DNA of 64,000 nucleotides from DAIDKA01 sp036521075 (GCA_036521075.1 DATDIL010000135.1:130329-194328); one strand, 5' to 3'. Shown: positions 33,683 through 43,476, numbered from the stretch's first letter. The notes: generated from the sequence alone by a model not told the origin. Numbers and translations: made by a program.

Positions 33683-35332
33683 ATGGCATTGATTAAAGGC
33701 TCGGATTTGCTGATCGCCGCCCTGGAGAATGAAGGGGTCGAGCGAATTTTCGGAATTCCTGGCGAGGAGAATCTCGATGTCGTCGAGTCGATTCGCAAGT
33801 CATCGATTCAACTGGTATTGACACGCCACGAACAGGCCGCTGCCTTCATGGCTGCAACCCATGGCCGGTTAACCGGCAAGCCCGGCGTTTGCATATCAAC
33901 CCTGGGTCCCGGAGCCCTCAATCTTTCCACGGGCGCCGCCTATGCGCTGCTGGGCGCGATGCCGATGATCATGATCACCGGCCAGAAAGGCATTTTGTCC
34001 TCGCGACAGGCACGATTTCAGATTGTGGATATTGTCGCGGCGATGAAGCCACTGACCAAACTCACGCGTCAGGTGGTGTCGGCCACCATGATCCCGACCC
34101 TGATACGTGAGGCCTTCCGGGTGGCCACCGAGGAGCGCCCCGGCCCGGTGCACTTGGAACTACCCGAGGACATCGCCGCCGCGAGCTGTGATTCACTGCC
34201 GTTGATTCCGCCGCATCCGGTGGAACTGCCTCTCGCGAGCCCCGTCGCACTCGACCGCGCGGCGCAGATCATTCTGAAGGCGCAGCGCCCGCTGCTGATG
34301 TTTGGCGCGGCTGCCTCGCGTCCACGCTCCACTCCCGATCTTGCCCAGTTCGTCCTGCGGACCCGGATTCCGTACATCACTACGCAGATGGGCAAGGGGA
34401 CGGTCCCGGGTGGAACGGAGCTCTACATGGGGACGGCGGCGCTCTCGGAGCGGGACTATGTGCATGAGGCCATTGAGCGCGCTGATCTCATTGTGACCAT
34501 CGGTCATGACACCGTCGAGAAGCCGCCGTTCATCATGGGTGCCACGGGCCCTGAGGTCATACACGTCGGCTACCAGGCGGCGAACGTTGAACAGGTGTAC
34601 TTCCCACAGTCGGAAGTCATCGGCGATCTGGGGATGTCGCTGCGGCTGTTGGCCGACCGACTCGAAGGCAAGCTCACCTGCGCACAGGCCCTGCTGCCGT
34701 TACGCGAATCCATATTGGCCAGCATCGCCGCCCGAGATCGGGAGGAACGTTTTACGCCCCAGCGCCTGGTGCACGATATTCGCGCGGTGATGCCCGCTGA
34801 TGGGATCGTGGCGCTCGATAACGGCATGTACAAGATCTGGTTCGCCCGAAACTATCGGACCCGCATGGCGAACACGTTGTTGCTCGACAACGCTCTGGCA
34901 ACGATGGGTGCGGGGCTCCCCTCGGCGATAATGGCGGCAATTTTGAATCCCCGACGGCACGTCATGGCCGTATGTGGGGATGGCGGCTTCATGATGAACA
35001 GCCAGGAGTTGGAGACCGCGGTGCGGCTGCGCCTCGATCTGGTCGTGGTCATCATCGAGGATCACGCCTACGGAATGATTCGTTGGAAGCAGGCGGTTGA
35101 CCGCTTCCCCGACTTTGGCATGACCTTCGAAAACCCCGACTTCGTTCGCTACGCTGAAAGCTACGGTGCGCATGGATCTCGCGTGCAGCGCGTCGCCGAC
35201 CTGCAACCCACGCTGGAGCGTGCCTTCGCCGCCGGCGGGGTTCAGCTGGTCAGCGTTCCCATTGATTATTCGGAAAATGAACGCGTACTGGTCACGGAAC
35301 TGCGAGAACGGCTGGTGCCCTCCCCGGGCTAA
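33683..35332 (+). CDS. Acetolactate synthase-like ThDP enzyme (catabolic AlsS type)
   Basis: 549-residue ThDP enzyme closest by eye to the catabolic acetolactate synthase group. The start region reads IKGSDLLIAALENEGVE and the early FGIPGEENLD is characteristic. E50 (TRHEQAAAFMA) is the conserved cofactor Glu, and GDGGFMMNSQELETAVR with a late IIEDHAYGMIRWKQ forms the diphosphate-binding part. The product would be 2-acetolactate from pyruvate or a related 2-hydroxy-oxo acid. No small subunit or acetolactate decarboxylase is adjacent. The Shine-Dalgarno (GGGAG) is unusually close to the ATG at 33683. It diverges from the GH94 gene, and the promoter must lie in the 101-base gap. Confidence 0.8.
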   Translation: MALIKGSDLLIAALENEGVERIFGIPGEENLDVVESIRKSSIQLVLTRHEQAAAFMAATHGRLTGKPGVCISTLGPGALNLSTGAAYALLGAMPMIMITGQKGILSSRQARFQIVDIVAAMKPLTKLTRQVVSATMIPTLIREAFRVATEERPGPVHLELPEDIAAASCDSLPLIPPHPVELPLASPVALDRAAQIILKAQRPLLMFGAAASRPRSTPDLAQFVLRTRIPYITTQMGKGTVPGGTELYMGTAALSERDYVHEAIERADLIVTIGHDTVEKPPFIMGATGPEVIHVGYQAANVEQVYFPQSEVIGDLGMSLRLLADRLEGKLTCAQALLPLRESILASIAARDREERFTPQRLVHDIRAVMPADGIVALDNGMYKIWFARNYRTRMANTLLLDNALATMGAGLPSAIMAAILNPRRHVMAVCGDGGFMMNSQELETAVRLRLDLVVVIIEDHAYGMIRWKQAVDRFPDFGMTFENPDFVRYAESYGAHGSRVQRVADLQPTLERAFAAGGVQLVSVPIDYSENERVLVTELRERLVPSPG

Positions 35333-35429
35333 AACAATGCCTTGACAGCACACGTCGCTCGGCAAGGTGGGAGAGAACCTACGTTTGGACTGGGAATTCG
35401 CGGGCTCGCAGCGTGCTAACGTAGGCTGC

Positions 35430-37445
35430 ATGGAGCATGGCAGCAGCGAAAACATCGGCGCACTGCGACACAGCGAGGACCGCTTCAGGCTCCTGGTCGA
35501 GAGCGTCCGGGATTATGCGATTTTCATGCTGGATCCCGATGGTCATGTGCTCACGTGGAACGCGGGTGCCGAGCGTTTCAAGGGCTACAAGGCCAATGAG
35601 ATCATCGGGCAGCACTTTTCGCGATTCTACCCGCCCGAGGCGCTGGCGCGCGGATTGCCCGAGCAGGAGCTGCGGGGAGCAAACGAGACAGGCAGCTTCG
35701 AAGACGAGGGCTGGCGCGTCAGGAAGGATGGTTCCCTGTTTTGGGCGAACGTTGTCATCACCGCCGTGCGCAATGCCGACGGTGAGCTTCTGGGGTTCGC
35801 CAAGATCACGCGTGATCTGACGCAACGCCGTGCCCACGAAGAGGACTTGCGGCGCAGCGAAGAGCGTTTTCGCCTCCTGGTAGAAGGGGTCAGCGAATAC
35901 GCGATCTTCATGCTGGATCCGAATGGGACGGTGACAACCTGGAACGTCGGGGCGGAGCGGATCAAGGGCTACAAGGCGCATGAGATCATCGGACAGCACT
36001 TCTCGATGTTCTATCCCGACGAGGCGCGCGAGAGCGGATGGCCCGAGCACGAGTTGCGGGTAGCTGCCGAGACCGGTAGTTTTGTCGACACCGGATGGCG
36101 CCTGCGCAAGGACGGCACGACATTTTGGGCCAATGTCACCATTACGGCGCTTCGCGACGACAGCGGCCAGTTGTTGGGCTATGCGAAGCTTACCCGCGAC
36201 CTTACGGAGACCAGGCGGGTCGAAGCCATGGAGGCTGTCAATCTGCAGCGCGAAGAGATGTTGGACGCCGAGCGTAGCGCGCGTATGGCTGCGCAGCGTG
36301 CAACGCGAGTCAAGGACGAATTCCTGGCGACGCTCTCGCACGAATTGCGCACTCCGTTGAGCGCAATCCTGGGCTGGACTCAGATATTGCTTCGAGGTGA
36401 TGCGCCCAAGGGGCCCGGCGCGCAGCAGCGGGCCATTGAAGTCATAGACCGCAACGCAAGAGCGCAAGTACAGCTCATCGACGATCTCCTGGACTTGAGC
36501 CGCATCATGACTGGCAAGATCCGGCTCGACCTCCATCAGATCTCGTTCACAAGTATCGTGGAAGCGGCGGTGGATTCCGCCACGCCCGCGGCAAATACCA
36601 AGGGCATCCGACTGAAGGCGATCTTGGGTGCGACCCCGGATATCGTCAGCGCTGACGGTGCCCGCCTGCAGCAAGTCGTATGGAATCTGCTTACCAACGC
36701 AATCAAGTTCACGCCGAAGGGCGGCCAGGTACAGGTACTGCTCCAGCGCGTGAACTCGCACCTCGAACTGAGCGTCAGCGACACCGGCATCGGCATTCCC
36801 GCCACCTATCTTCCACACGTCTTCGACCGATTCTCACAGAAGGATAGTTCGACTACGCGGGCTTTCGGTGGCCTCGGGCTGGGCCTGGCGATTTGCAAGC
36901 AACTGGTGGATTTGCATGGCGGCTCGATACGGGCCGCAAGTCAGGGCGAGGGCAAGGGCGCCACTTTTTCTGTGCAGCTACCCCTGTCGATTGTTCAGGT
37001 GGAAGACCGGACCGCGCGCATTCACCCTACGACCGAGACTCACACTGCAGAGAGCCTCTCGCTGCCGCGTCTCGAGGGCGTGCATGCCTTCATTCTCGAC
37101 GATGAACCCGATGCGCGCGAACTGATACGCACGGTGCTGGAGGATCGGGACGCCCAGGTAACCAGTTTCAGCTCGGCGGAGGACGCGCTTGAGGCATTGA
37201 GGACGACGAAGCCTGCGGTGCTCATCTGCGATGTTGGCATGCCAAAGATGGACGGCTATCAGCTGATCCGGACATTGCGCGCCACGGAGTCGCGCAGCGA
37301 GCGTATTCCCGCGCTGGCTCTCACCGCATTTGCGCGCGCAGAAGACAGAAAGCGTTGCCTGGTCGCCGGTTTTCAGGCGCATCTGGCCAAGCCATTCGAT
37401 GTGGGCGAGCTCGTTCTCATCGTGGCGGACCTGGTCGGAAGGTAG
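35430..37445 (+). CDS. Hybrid sensor histidine kinase with two near-duplicate PAS domains
   Basis: 671-residue soluble hybrid kinase. Two PAS domains (about residues 15-130 and 140-255) are so alike that they look like a recent internal duplication; both carry YAIFMLDP and EIIGQHFS. A HisKA domain has H304 (TLSHELRTPLS), and the ATP-binding domain (about 405-515) has a normal N-box and GLGLGLAICKQLV. The C-terminal receiver has phospho-acceptor D601 (ICDVGMPKMDG). No transmembrane helix is seen, so it should sense a cytoplasmic cue. ATG at 35430 is used; a GTG at 35367 is in frame. No DNA-binding response regulator is next to it. Confidence 0.88.
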   Translation: MEHGSSENIGALRHSEDRFRLLVESVRDYAIFMLDPDGHVLTWNAGAERFKGYKANEIIGQHFSRFYPPEALARGLPEQELRGANETGSFEDEGWRVRKDGSLFWANVVITAVRNADGELLGFAKITRDLTQRRAHEEDLRRSEERFRLLVEGVSEYAIFMLDPNGTVTTWNVGAERIKGYKAHEIIGQHFSMFYPDEARESGWPEHELRVAAETGSFVDTGWRLRKDGTTFWANVTITALRDDSGQLLGYAKLTRDLTETRRVEAMEAVNLQREEMLDAERSARMAAQRATRVKDEFLATLSHELRTPLSAILGWTQILLRGDAPKGPGAQQRAIEVIDRNARAQVQLIDDLLDLSRIMTGKIRLDLHQISFTSIVEAAVDSATPAANTKGIRLKAILGATPDIVSADGARLQQVVWNLLTNAIKFTPKGGQVQVLLQRVNSHLELSVSDTGIGIPATYLPHVFDRFSQKDSSTTRAFGGLGLGLAICKQLVDLHGGSIRAASQGEGKGATFSVQLPLSIVQVEDRTARIHPTTETHTAESLSLPRLEGVHAFILDDEPDARELIRTVLEDRDAQVTSFSSAEDALEALRTTKPAVLICDVGMPKMDGYQLIRTLRATESRSERIPALALTAFARAEDRKRCLVAGFQAHLAKPFDVGELVLIVADLVGR

Positions 37446-37450
37446 GCCAG

Positions 37451-37471
37451 GGGGTCAGGAGTTCTGACCCC
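37451..37471. terminator. Perfect stem-loop between convergent genes
   Basis: GGGGTCAG pairs exactly with CTGACCCC around a five-base loop, in the short gap and overlap of the kinase (ends 37445) and the dehydrogenase (ends 37455). The minus-strand stop codon lies inside the stem. No U-tract; probably a bidirectional barrier. Confidence 0.45.
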
Positions 37472-38330
37472 ACACCTTGATCGCCTCCGTGACATCCGCT
37501 TTCGGGCCCAGCCTTTGCGATGCGGCGCTCATTTGCGCCGAACTGAGCTCGAGCAGCGGCGCGGGGATCTTCAGCGCTGCGGCCAGCCCCGCGGCAATCC
37601 TCACGTCCTTCGCCGCCAGGGCCAGGAGAAATCCAGCCGCATGGCGGCCGGCGATGACGTGATCTTTCATCGACACTTCACTGTGAAAGGTCCTGCCGGT
37701 TGAGACATTCAGGATATCGATCAACTGCGTCGGGTCGATCCCGAAGGCCTTGCCGATCAGCAGCGCCTCCGCGGTCGCCTCGAAGGCCGCCGCTGACACG
37801 TAGTTATTGAGCGCCTTCATCGCATGACCAGCGCCCAATGCGCCGACTTCAAACAGGCGTTTGCCCAGCAGTTCAAGCACCGGCCTGGCGCGTGCAATGG
37901 CGCAGGCCTCGCCACCGATCATGATCGTCAGCGCGGCATCCCTCGCCCGTGGCACGCCGCCCGATACCGGGGCGTCCACCAGCAACAGGCCCAGGCCCGC
38001 GAGAGTTGCGCCGAGTTCGCGCGTACCCTCGGGCTCGGATGAGCTCATGTCGATGAGGAGCGCGCCCTTGGGCAGCTTGGCCGCGATGCCGTGTGGTCCC
38101 ACCAGTACATCGCGCACGATCGCGCCGGTCGGAAGCATCGTCACGAGAATGTCCGTCCCGCGAAAGTCCTCGGGTCCCTGGGCGATACGCACCGTGGTGT
38201 CCCCGGCCACGCGGCGGGCTGCGGCGACATCAAGATCAAACACGGTGAGCGCATGTCCGGCGCGGGCGATATGGCCCGCCATCGGGCGTCCCATCGCTCC
38301 CAGACCGACAAATCCGATGTTAATGCTCAC
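37455..38330 (-). CDS. 3-Hydroxyisobutyrate dehydrogenase family beta-hydroxyacid dehydrogenase
   Basis: 291-residue NAD(P)-binding enzyme of the beta-hydroxyacid dehydrogenase family (3-hydroxyisobutyrate dehydrogenase, tartronate semialdehyde reductase, GLYR). The N-terminal FVGLGAMGRPMA is the nucleotide motif, VDAPVSGGVPRARDA the substrate-binding loop, and MKALNNYVSAAA holds the catalytic Lys. A GTG at 38330 with AAGGA upstream is the start; the ORF continues open further up but without family sequence. Exact substrate cannot be told. It ends against the convergent kinase. Confidence 0.85.
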   Translation of the reverse strand: MSINIGFVGLGAMGRPMAGHIARAGHALTVFDLDVAAARRVAGDTTVRIAQGPEDFRGTDILVTMLPTGAIVRDVLVGPHGIAAKLPKGALLIDMSSSEPEGTRELGATLAGLGLLLVDAPVSGGVPRARDAALTIMIGGEACAIARARPVLELLGKRLFEVGALGAGHAMKALNNYVSAAAFEATAEALLIGKAFGIDPTQLIDILNVSTGRTFHSEVSMKDHVIAGRHAAGFLLALAAKDVRIAAGLAAALKIPAPLLELSSAQMSAASQRLGPKADVTEAIKVWGQNS

Positions 38331-38405
38331 TCCCGTTGTCCTTGCCGGAATTCGCCTATAGGCGCCTAATTGTCGCAGCATTGGACGTCCGGTAGAAGGG
38401 GTCGA

Positions 38406-39398
38406 ATGAAACTGACCGAGGCGGGGATCCTGATTCTGGGTGCCGTGGCGTTGCTCGCCCAGCCGGTTCGCGCAGCCGACTGCGACAAGGCCTGCCTGGA
38501 GCAGATCGCGGCTGCCTATCGCGCCGCATATCTCAAGCACGATGTGACTCTCGCGCCGTTCGCGAGGCACGTGCGGTATTCCGAGAACAACGCCGAAATG
38601 GCCTTCCCGGATGGCACGTGGGATACCGTCACGCAGGAAATCGATACGCCGCTGGTGCTGTCGGATCCCGCTACCGGCCAGATTGGCATGTACACCACGG
38701 TCCTGCAACGCCAGACCCAGGGCTTCCTGGCCGTGCGACTGCGAGTGCGCGACCGGCACATCACCGAGGTCGAGCAGATCATTGCCACCAAGCGCAATGT
38801 GAGTGCACCGCCGGTGCCCATGGGTGATGCCTTGCAATACCATCGCGATCCGGCACTGAGCGCCACGATTCCCGAGGCGCAGCGCCTGTCGCGGGCCCAG
38901 ATCCGCCAGCTCGCCAATGGCTATTTCTCGACCCTGCAGTACAACACGGGCGAAATCCGCGGCACGCGGTTTGCGCCCGGCGCGGTGCGGCACGAGAACG
39001 GTGTTCCTTACAGCGACCTCGAAAAGGGCTTCAAGTCGGGCCGGTACCGCTACAACAACCGGGTGCGCGATCGCGACTGCTTCCTGGTGGATGAGGTGCG
39101 CGGCTTCACCATGTGCCGCGGCTTCATCGACCACAAGGGCGTGCTGGACGAATACAAGATGACCGACGGGACCATCGCCAAGTCCAACTACCAGGAGCCG
39201 CAGTCCTGGGGATTTCTGGAGGCGTTCAAGGTCGATCAGGACGGCATTGTCGCGGTCGAGTCGATTTTCAGCGCCGTGCCCTACTATCTGCGCTCGCCGT
39301 GGACCCGGAAACCTGATCCCACCTACGACGCCGCGAAGGCCCCCATCACTCAGGAGGGCGCGCCCGCGACAGGCGTGACAGGCCCAGCATCGAAATGA
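38406..39398 (+). CDS. Exported protein, NTF2-like fold suspected, unknown function
   Basis: 330-residue protein with a signal peptide (ILGAVALLAQPVRAAD). Two halves both seem to begin with a helix ending near a conserved Tyr (EQIAAAYRAAYLKHD and QIRQLANGYFSTLQ), each followed by a FARHVRYSEN or FAPGAVRHENG segment. That suggests two NTF2/SnoaL-like domains. Two internal Cys pairs may form disulfides. AAGGGG precedes the ATG at 38406. It overlaps the 3' end of the convergent MFS gene by 53 bases. Function unknown. Confidence 0.6.
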   Translation: MKLTEAGILILGAVALLAQPVRAADCDKACLEQIAAAYRAAYLKHDVTLAPFARHVRYSENNAEMAFPDGTWDTVTQEIDTPLVLSDPATGQIGMYTTVLQRQTQGFLAVRLRVRDRHITEVEQIIATKRNVSAPPVPMGDALQYHRDPALSATIPEAQRLSRAQIRQLANGYFSTLQYNTGEIRGTRFAPGAVRHENGVPYSDLEKGFKSGRYRYNNRVRDRDCFLVDEVRGFTMCRGFIDHKGVLDEYKMTDGTIAKSNYQEPQSWGFLEAFKVDQDGIVAVESIFSAVPYYLRSPWTRKPDPTYDAAKAPITQEGAPATGVTGPASK

Positions 39399-40719
39399 CG
39401 AAGATCGCCGCGGGTGCGGCGAGACCGGCGATCACATAGGTCGGCGCGACTCCCGCGGCAATCAGCGCGCCGCCCACCAGCGGACTGACGAAGGCACCAA
39501 TCCGAGCTATTGCGGAGGCCCAGCCACTGCCGGTCGCGAGAATGCTCGACGGATATAGCGATACGGCCAGCGACACGATCGCGAATATCGAACCCCCCGT
39601 GCAGGCGCCGATCAGCAGCAGCAGGGCACCCCAGGAAACAAAGCCCGACGGTACGATCAGAAACAGCAGCAGTGCCACGGCATTGAGGGCGAAGCCGGCG
39701 GCGAGCGTGCGTTCGGCACCGAACCGGTCCATCAGCCACGCGAGCGACAGCCCCCCCACGATGCCGCCCACCTGGTTGAACGACATGGCCCGGATCGCCT
39801 GCGCCGGCAGCCAGCCGGCCCCCGTCAGCAGCGTGGGCAGCCAGCTGACGAGCAGATAAAGAACAAAGGAATTCATCGCATAGCCGAGCCACAACAGCAG
39901 CGTCGGCGCCCGATATCGCGGCTTGAACAAGTCGCGCACCGAGCCTGCCAGCGCTTGGGCAGCCGGCCTGAGGTAGACCGTCTCGGCGATCACCCCCGGG
40001 GCGATGTTCCGCAGAATTCTGGCAATGGCCGCACTGCGCGGGCGACGATGCAGCAGGAACTTGATCGACTCCGGGCCCGTCGTGATGAGCGCGATGCTCA
40101 GCGCCAGCGGCAACGCGCCGCCAATGACGAATGTCGCCGGCCAGCCGTAGTGGGCGATGACGGTGGGCACGAGCTGACTCGCCACCAGCGCACCCGTGGC
40201 CGTATTGCAGTAGGCCAGCGTGATCAGGCTGGCCCGCCGGCGCCGCGGCATGAAGTCGGCGGTCAGGCAGTAGGCATTGGCCAGGCTCGCACCCAGCGCC
40301 GCGCCGGTGAAGAACCGGCACAACTCCATTTGCAGCGCGTTGTGCGCCAGGGCCGTGGCCAGGCAGGCCGCACCGACGATCGCCAATGTGGCCGCCAGCA
40401 CGGTGCGCCGACCATAGCGGTCGCCCAGAGGAGCCAGCAACGCCGCGCCAAGCCCCATTCCCAGCAGCGACGCCGACAGCGCAACGCTGAGCGACGCGGG
40501 GGCGATTCCCCATGCCTTGGTCAACGCGGGCACCGTGAGTGCCAGATCCTGAAGACTGTAGCCGTCACACATCACGGCCAGGCCGCACAGCACCAGCACG
40601 TACTTCTGCAGCCCGCACAGGGGATTGGCGTCCATCAGATCGTCGATCTCGACGCCCGAGAGCAGCGCCGAGTCGGACACGGGCGCGAGCAGTGACGTTG
40701 CGACGCTCATTCGTTCCAT
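39346..40719 (-). CDS. MFS transporter, aromatic acid:H+ symporter type
   Basis: 457-residue inner-membrane transporter with about 12 helices, similar in layout to the AAHS family (PcaK, MhpT, BenK). The N-terminal cytoplasmic segment precedes helix 1 (LVLCGLAVMCDGYSLQDLAL), where the Asp after CDG fits the family's helix-1 signature. The loop between helices 2 and 3 has GDRYGRRT. Such proteins import aromatic acids with protons. AGGG lies before the ATG at 40719; an in-frame ATG at 40710 also exists. It diverges from the GH3-GH9 operon and overlaps the exported-protein gene at its 3' end. Confidence 0.83.
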   Translation of the reverse strand: MERMSVATSLLAPVSDSALLSGVEIDDLMDANPLCGLQKYVLVLCGLAVMCDGYSLQDLALTVPALTKAWGIAPASLSVALSASLLGMGLGAALLAPLGDRYGRRTVLAATLAIVGAACLATALAHNALQMELCRFFTGAALGASLANAYCLTADFMPRRRRASLITLAYCNTATGALVASQLVPTVIAHYGWPATFVIGGALPLALSIALITTGPESIKFLLHRRPRSAAIARILRNIAPGVIAETVYLRPAAQALAGSVRDLFKPRYRAPTLLLWLGYAMNSFVLYLLVSWLPTLLTGAGWLPAQAIRAMSFNQVGGIVGGLSLAWLMDRFGAERTLAAGFALNAVALLLFLIVPSGFVSWGALLLLIGACTGGSIFAIVSLAVSLYPSSILATGSGWASAIARIGAFVSPLVGGALIAAGVAPTYVIAGLAAPAAIFVISMLGLSRLSRARPPE

Positions 40720-40747
40720 CCTAACAACACCCTGCGCGGCAATGTTC

Positions 40748-40777
40748 TTGACGATAACAAATAACTCCGCCAATAAT
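40748..40777 (+). promoter_or_regulatory. Sigma70-type promoter of the GH3-GH9 operon
   Basis: TTGACG (40748-40753) and AATAAT (40772-40777) are separated by 18 bases; each box differs from consensus at one position. The start of transcription would be near 40784, inside the operator at 40781-40794, and AAGGAG leads the ATG at 40840. Confidence 0.6.
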
Positions 40778-40780
40778 CGG

Positions 40781-40794
40781 TGGTAGCGCTATCA
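40781..40794. promoter_or_regulatory. LacI-family operator-like site
   Basis: TGGTAGCGCTATCA is symmetrical at six of seven pairs around a central GCGC, the typical shape of LacI/GalR-family operators. Similar sites control sugar-utilisation genes in Xanthomonas. Its position just downstream of the -10 box suits repression of the GH3-GH9 operon, possibly also of the divergent MFS gene. No LacI-type regulator gene is in the window. Confidence 0.6.
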
Positions 40795-40839
40795 AATTGG
40801 CCCTGAGCAGGATTCTGTCGCCGGCCCCAAGGAGCAGAA

Positions 40840-43476
40840 ATGATCGAGTTCGCAACGCGCGTGCTGACGGTCAGCATGGCACTGCTCACGGCCGTCAGCG
40901 CCAGTGCACAGGGTGCCGAAACTGCACCGTACCAGGATCTTGCGCTCTCGCCTCGGGAGCGCGCGGCCGATCTCGTGCACCGCATGACGCTGCAGGAGAA
41001 GGCCTCGCAGCTCGTCAATCAGGCGCGCGCCATCCCGCGGCTCGGTGTCCCCGCATATGACTGGTGGAGCGAGTCGCTGCACGGTGTTGCGGTGAACGGC
41101 ACCACCGAGTTCCCTGAGCCGATTGGCCTTGCCGCGACCTTCGACACGCCGGCCATCCATGAAATGGCGACCGCCATTGGCGTTGAAGGACGCATCAAGC
41201 ACGCCCAGGACGAACGCGATGGGCACTCCAACATTTTCGAGGGGCTGGATTTCTGGGCACCGAACGTCAACATCTTTCGTGATCCGCGTTGGGGGCGAGG
41301 TCAGGAAACCTATGGTGAGGATCCGTTCCTGAGCGCGCGCATGGCCGTCGCGTTCGTGACGGGCATGCAGGGCACGGACCCGAACTACTATCGTGTCATT
41401 GCCACGCCGAAGCACTTCGCGGTGCACAGCGGACCGGAGCCGACCCGACATTTCGCCGACGTCGATGTGAGCAAGCATGATGAGGAAGACACCTACCTGC
41501 CGGCCTTTCGCGCGGCGGTGGTGGAAGGTCATGCCGGCTCGGTGATGTGCGCATACAACGCCATCAATGGTCAGCCGGCCTGCGCCAACGATTTCCTGTT
41601 GGAGCACACGCTGCGCGGTGCCTGGCAGTTCCAGGGCTACGTGGTCTCCGATTGCGGCGCCGTGCGTGACGTCTACGGCGGACACCGCTACCGCCCGAGC
41701 CAGCCTCAAGCCTCGGCCATTGCGCTCGAGAGCGGCATGGACAACGAGTGCATCGACTTCTTCCAGAAGGTAAAAGACGACCACGATTACCGGCCCTACA
41801 TCGAGGCGGTGCAGCAGGGCTATCTGGCTGAAAGCGCCATCGACACGGCTCTGGTGCGCTTGTTCACGGCTCGCATTCGGCTCGGCATGTTCGACCCAAA
41901 GGACAAAGTGCCGTATGCGAAGCTCGATGAGAAACAGCTCGACAGCGCCGCGCACCGCAGCCTCGCGCGCCGCATGGCCAATGAATCCATGGTGCTGCTG
42001 AAGAACGATGGTGTGTTGCCGCTGAAGTCCGTGAAGCACATCCTGGTGGTCGGTCCGCTTGCCGACCAGACGGCCGTGCTGCTCGGCAACTACAACGGCA
42101 TTCCCTCCCACACCGTGAGCGTGCTCGAGGGCATGCGCGCGGAGTTTCCGGGGGTCAAGCTCACCTATGTCCCGGGGACTGAGTTCCTGTCCAATGAGGG
42201 CAAGCCCGTACCGGGCTCAGTGCTGACGACGCCTGACGGGCGGCCGGGCCTCAAGGCCGAATACAGTGCGGGGCTGAGCCTCGACACACGCTCCACACTG
42301 TTCACCTCGCGCACCGAGTCCGTCGTGGATCTGAACGAGCGTAACCTTCCGGCGCAGGCGCAGGGCAAGTCGGCACTCTCGGTCCACTGGACGGGGTTCA
42401 TCCGCCCCAAGCAGACAGGCGACTATCTGCTCGGTATCCGGGCCAATGGGTCCGGGAGCGTCTCCGTTGAGGACCGGCAGATCGTGCAGATGTCCAGCGG
42501 TGGGGCCAGCCTCGGCCGGGTGCACCTGGAACAGGGCCATGCGCTGAAACTCGACGTGGAATATGGGCAGGGCGGCGGCAGGAGTCCGCAAGCCCAGCTG
42601 ATCTGGGCACCCGCGAGCGACTCGCCGGATCCGGCTGCAATCAGTGCCGCCAAGGACGCCGACGTGGTGGTTGCCGTCGTCGGCATCACGAGTCGTCTGG
42701 AGGGAGAGGAGATGAAGGTCAGCCAGCCAGGCTTCCTGGGTGGGGACCGAACGAGTCTCGACATACCGAAGCAGGAGGAGGATCTGGTTCAAGCGCTCGG
42801 CGCCACCCACAAGCCCCTGGTCGTCGTGCTCATGAACGGTAGCGCGCTGGGCGCCAACTGGGAGAAGGCCCACGCTGCGGCGATCCTCGAATCCTGGTAC
42901 GCGGGCGAGGAGGGCGGGGCGGCGATTGCGCAGACCTTGAGCGGCAGGAACAATCCCGCGGGACGCCTGCCGGTCACCTTCTACAAGGACGTGCAGCAAC
43001 TGCCTTCGTTCGAGGACTACTCGATGACGGGGCGCACCTATCGCTACTTCCAGGGGGAAGCGCTGTGGCCGTTCGGATACGGCCTCAGCTATACGAAGTT
43101 TCAGTACGGGGCCATGACGGTGCCGCAGGCGCCGATCAACGCAGGTGAGCCGCTGAACGTTGCGGTCACGGTGACCAACACCGGGACGCTCGCGGGGGAT
43201 GAGGTCGTGCAGCTTTACCTGAATTTTCCGGATATTCCCGGCGCGCCCATTCGGGCGCTGCGCGGCTTTCAACGCATCCATCTGGCGCCGGGCACCAGTC
43301 GGAAGGTCGAATTTCACCTGCAGCCGCGCGACCTGAGCATGGTCACCGAAGCGGGCGACATCATCGTCGCCCAGGGTCGGTACACCGTCTGGATTGGTGG
43401 CGGTCAACCCGGAACCGCAGCTGCCTCAACCAGCAGTCGCTTCGAGGTCAGCGGCCAGCTCACGTTGCCGGAATGA
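40840..43476 (+). CDS. GH3 beta-glucosidase/beta-xylosidase with PA14 domain
   Basis: 878-residue exported GH3 enzyme. A signal peptide ends near SASAQGAE. The (beta/alpha)8 domain carries the nucleophile D271 in VVSDCGAV. The alpha/beta sandwich domain is interrupted by a PA14-like module (about residues 480-590; LSVHWTGFIRPKQTGDYLL). The acid/base is expected in the sandwich domain around VGITSRLEGEEM. A fibronectin III-like domain ends the protein (VTVTNTGTLAGDEVVQLYL). Domain order and the WWSESLHGVA motif suit beta-xylosidase or beta-glucosidase; the sugar is not resolved. The stop overlaps the GH9 ATG by four bases, so both are made together. Confidence 0.9.
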   Translation: MIEFATRVLTVSMALLTAVSASAQGAETAPYQDLALSPRERAADLVHRMTLQEKASQLVNQARAIPRLGVPAYDWWSESLHGVAVNGTTEFPEPIGLAATFDTPAIHEMATAIGVEGRIKHAQDERDGHSNIFEGLDFWAPNVNIFRDPRWGRGQETYGEDPFLSARMAVAFVTGMQGTDPNYYRVIATPKHFAVHSGPEPTRHFADVDVSKHDEEDTYLPAFRAAVVEGHAGSVMCAYNAINGQPACANDFLLEHTLRGAWQFQGYVVSDCGAVRDVYGGHRYRPSQPQASAIALESGMDNECIDFFQKVKDDHDYRPYIEAVQQGYLAESAIDTALVRLFTARIRLGMFDPKDKVPYAKLDEKQLDSAAHRSLARRMANESMVLLKNDGVLPLKSVKHILVVGPLADQTAVLLGNYNGIPSHTVSVLEGMRAEFPGVKLTYVPGTEFLSNEGKPVPGSVLTTPDGRPGLKAEYSAGLSLDTRSTLFTSRTESVVDLNERNLPAQAQGKSALSVHWTGFIRPKQTGDYLLGIRANGSGSVSVEDRQIVQMSSGGASLGRVHLEQGHALKLDVEYGQGGGRSPQAQLIWAPASDSPDPAAISAAKDADVVVAVVGITSRLEGEEMKVSQPGFLGGDRTSLDIPKQEEDLVQALGATHKPLVVVLMNGSALGANWEKAHAAAILESWYAGEEGGAAIAQTLSGRNNPAGRLPVTFYKDVQQLPSFEDYSMTGRTYRYFQGEALWPFGYGLSYTKFQYGAMTVPQAPINAGEPLNVAVTVTNTGTLAGDEVVQLYLNFPDIPGAPIRALRGFQRIHLAPGTSRKVEFHLQPRDLSMVTEAGDIIVAQGRYTVWIGGGQPGTAAASTSSRFEVSGQLTLPE

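Noticed and set aside
42217..43407. 396-residue minus-strand frame opposite the GH3 gene
   Set aside because: A shadow of a confident coding gene with no recognisable sequence.
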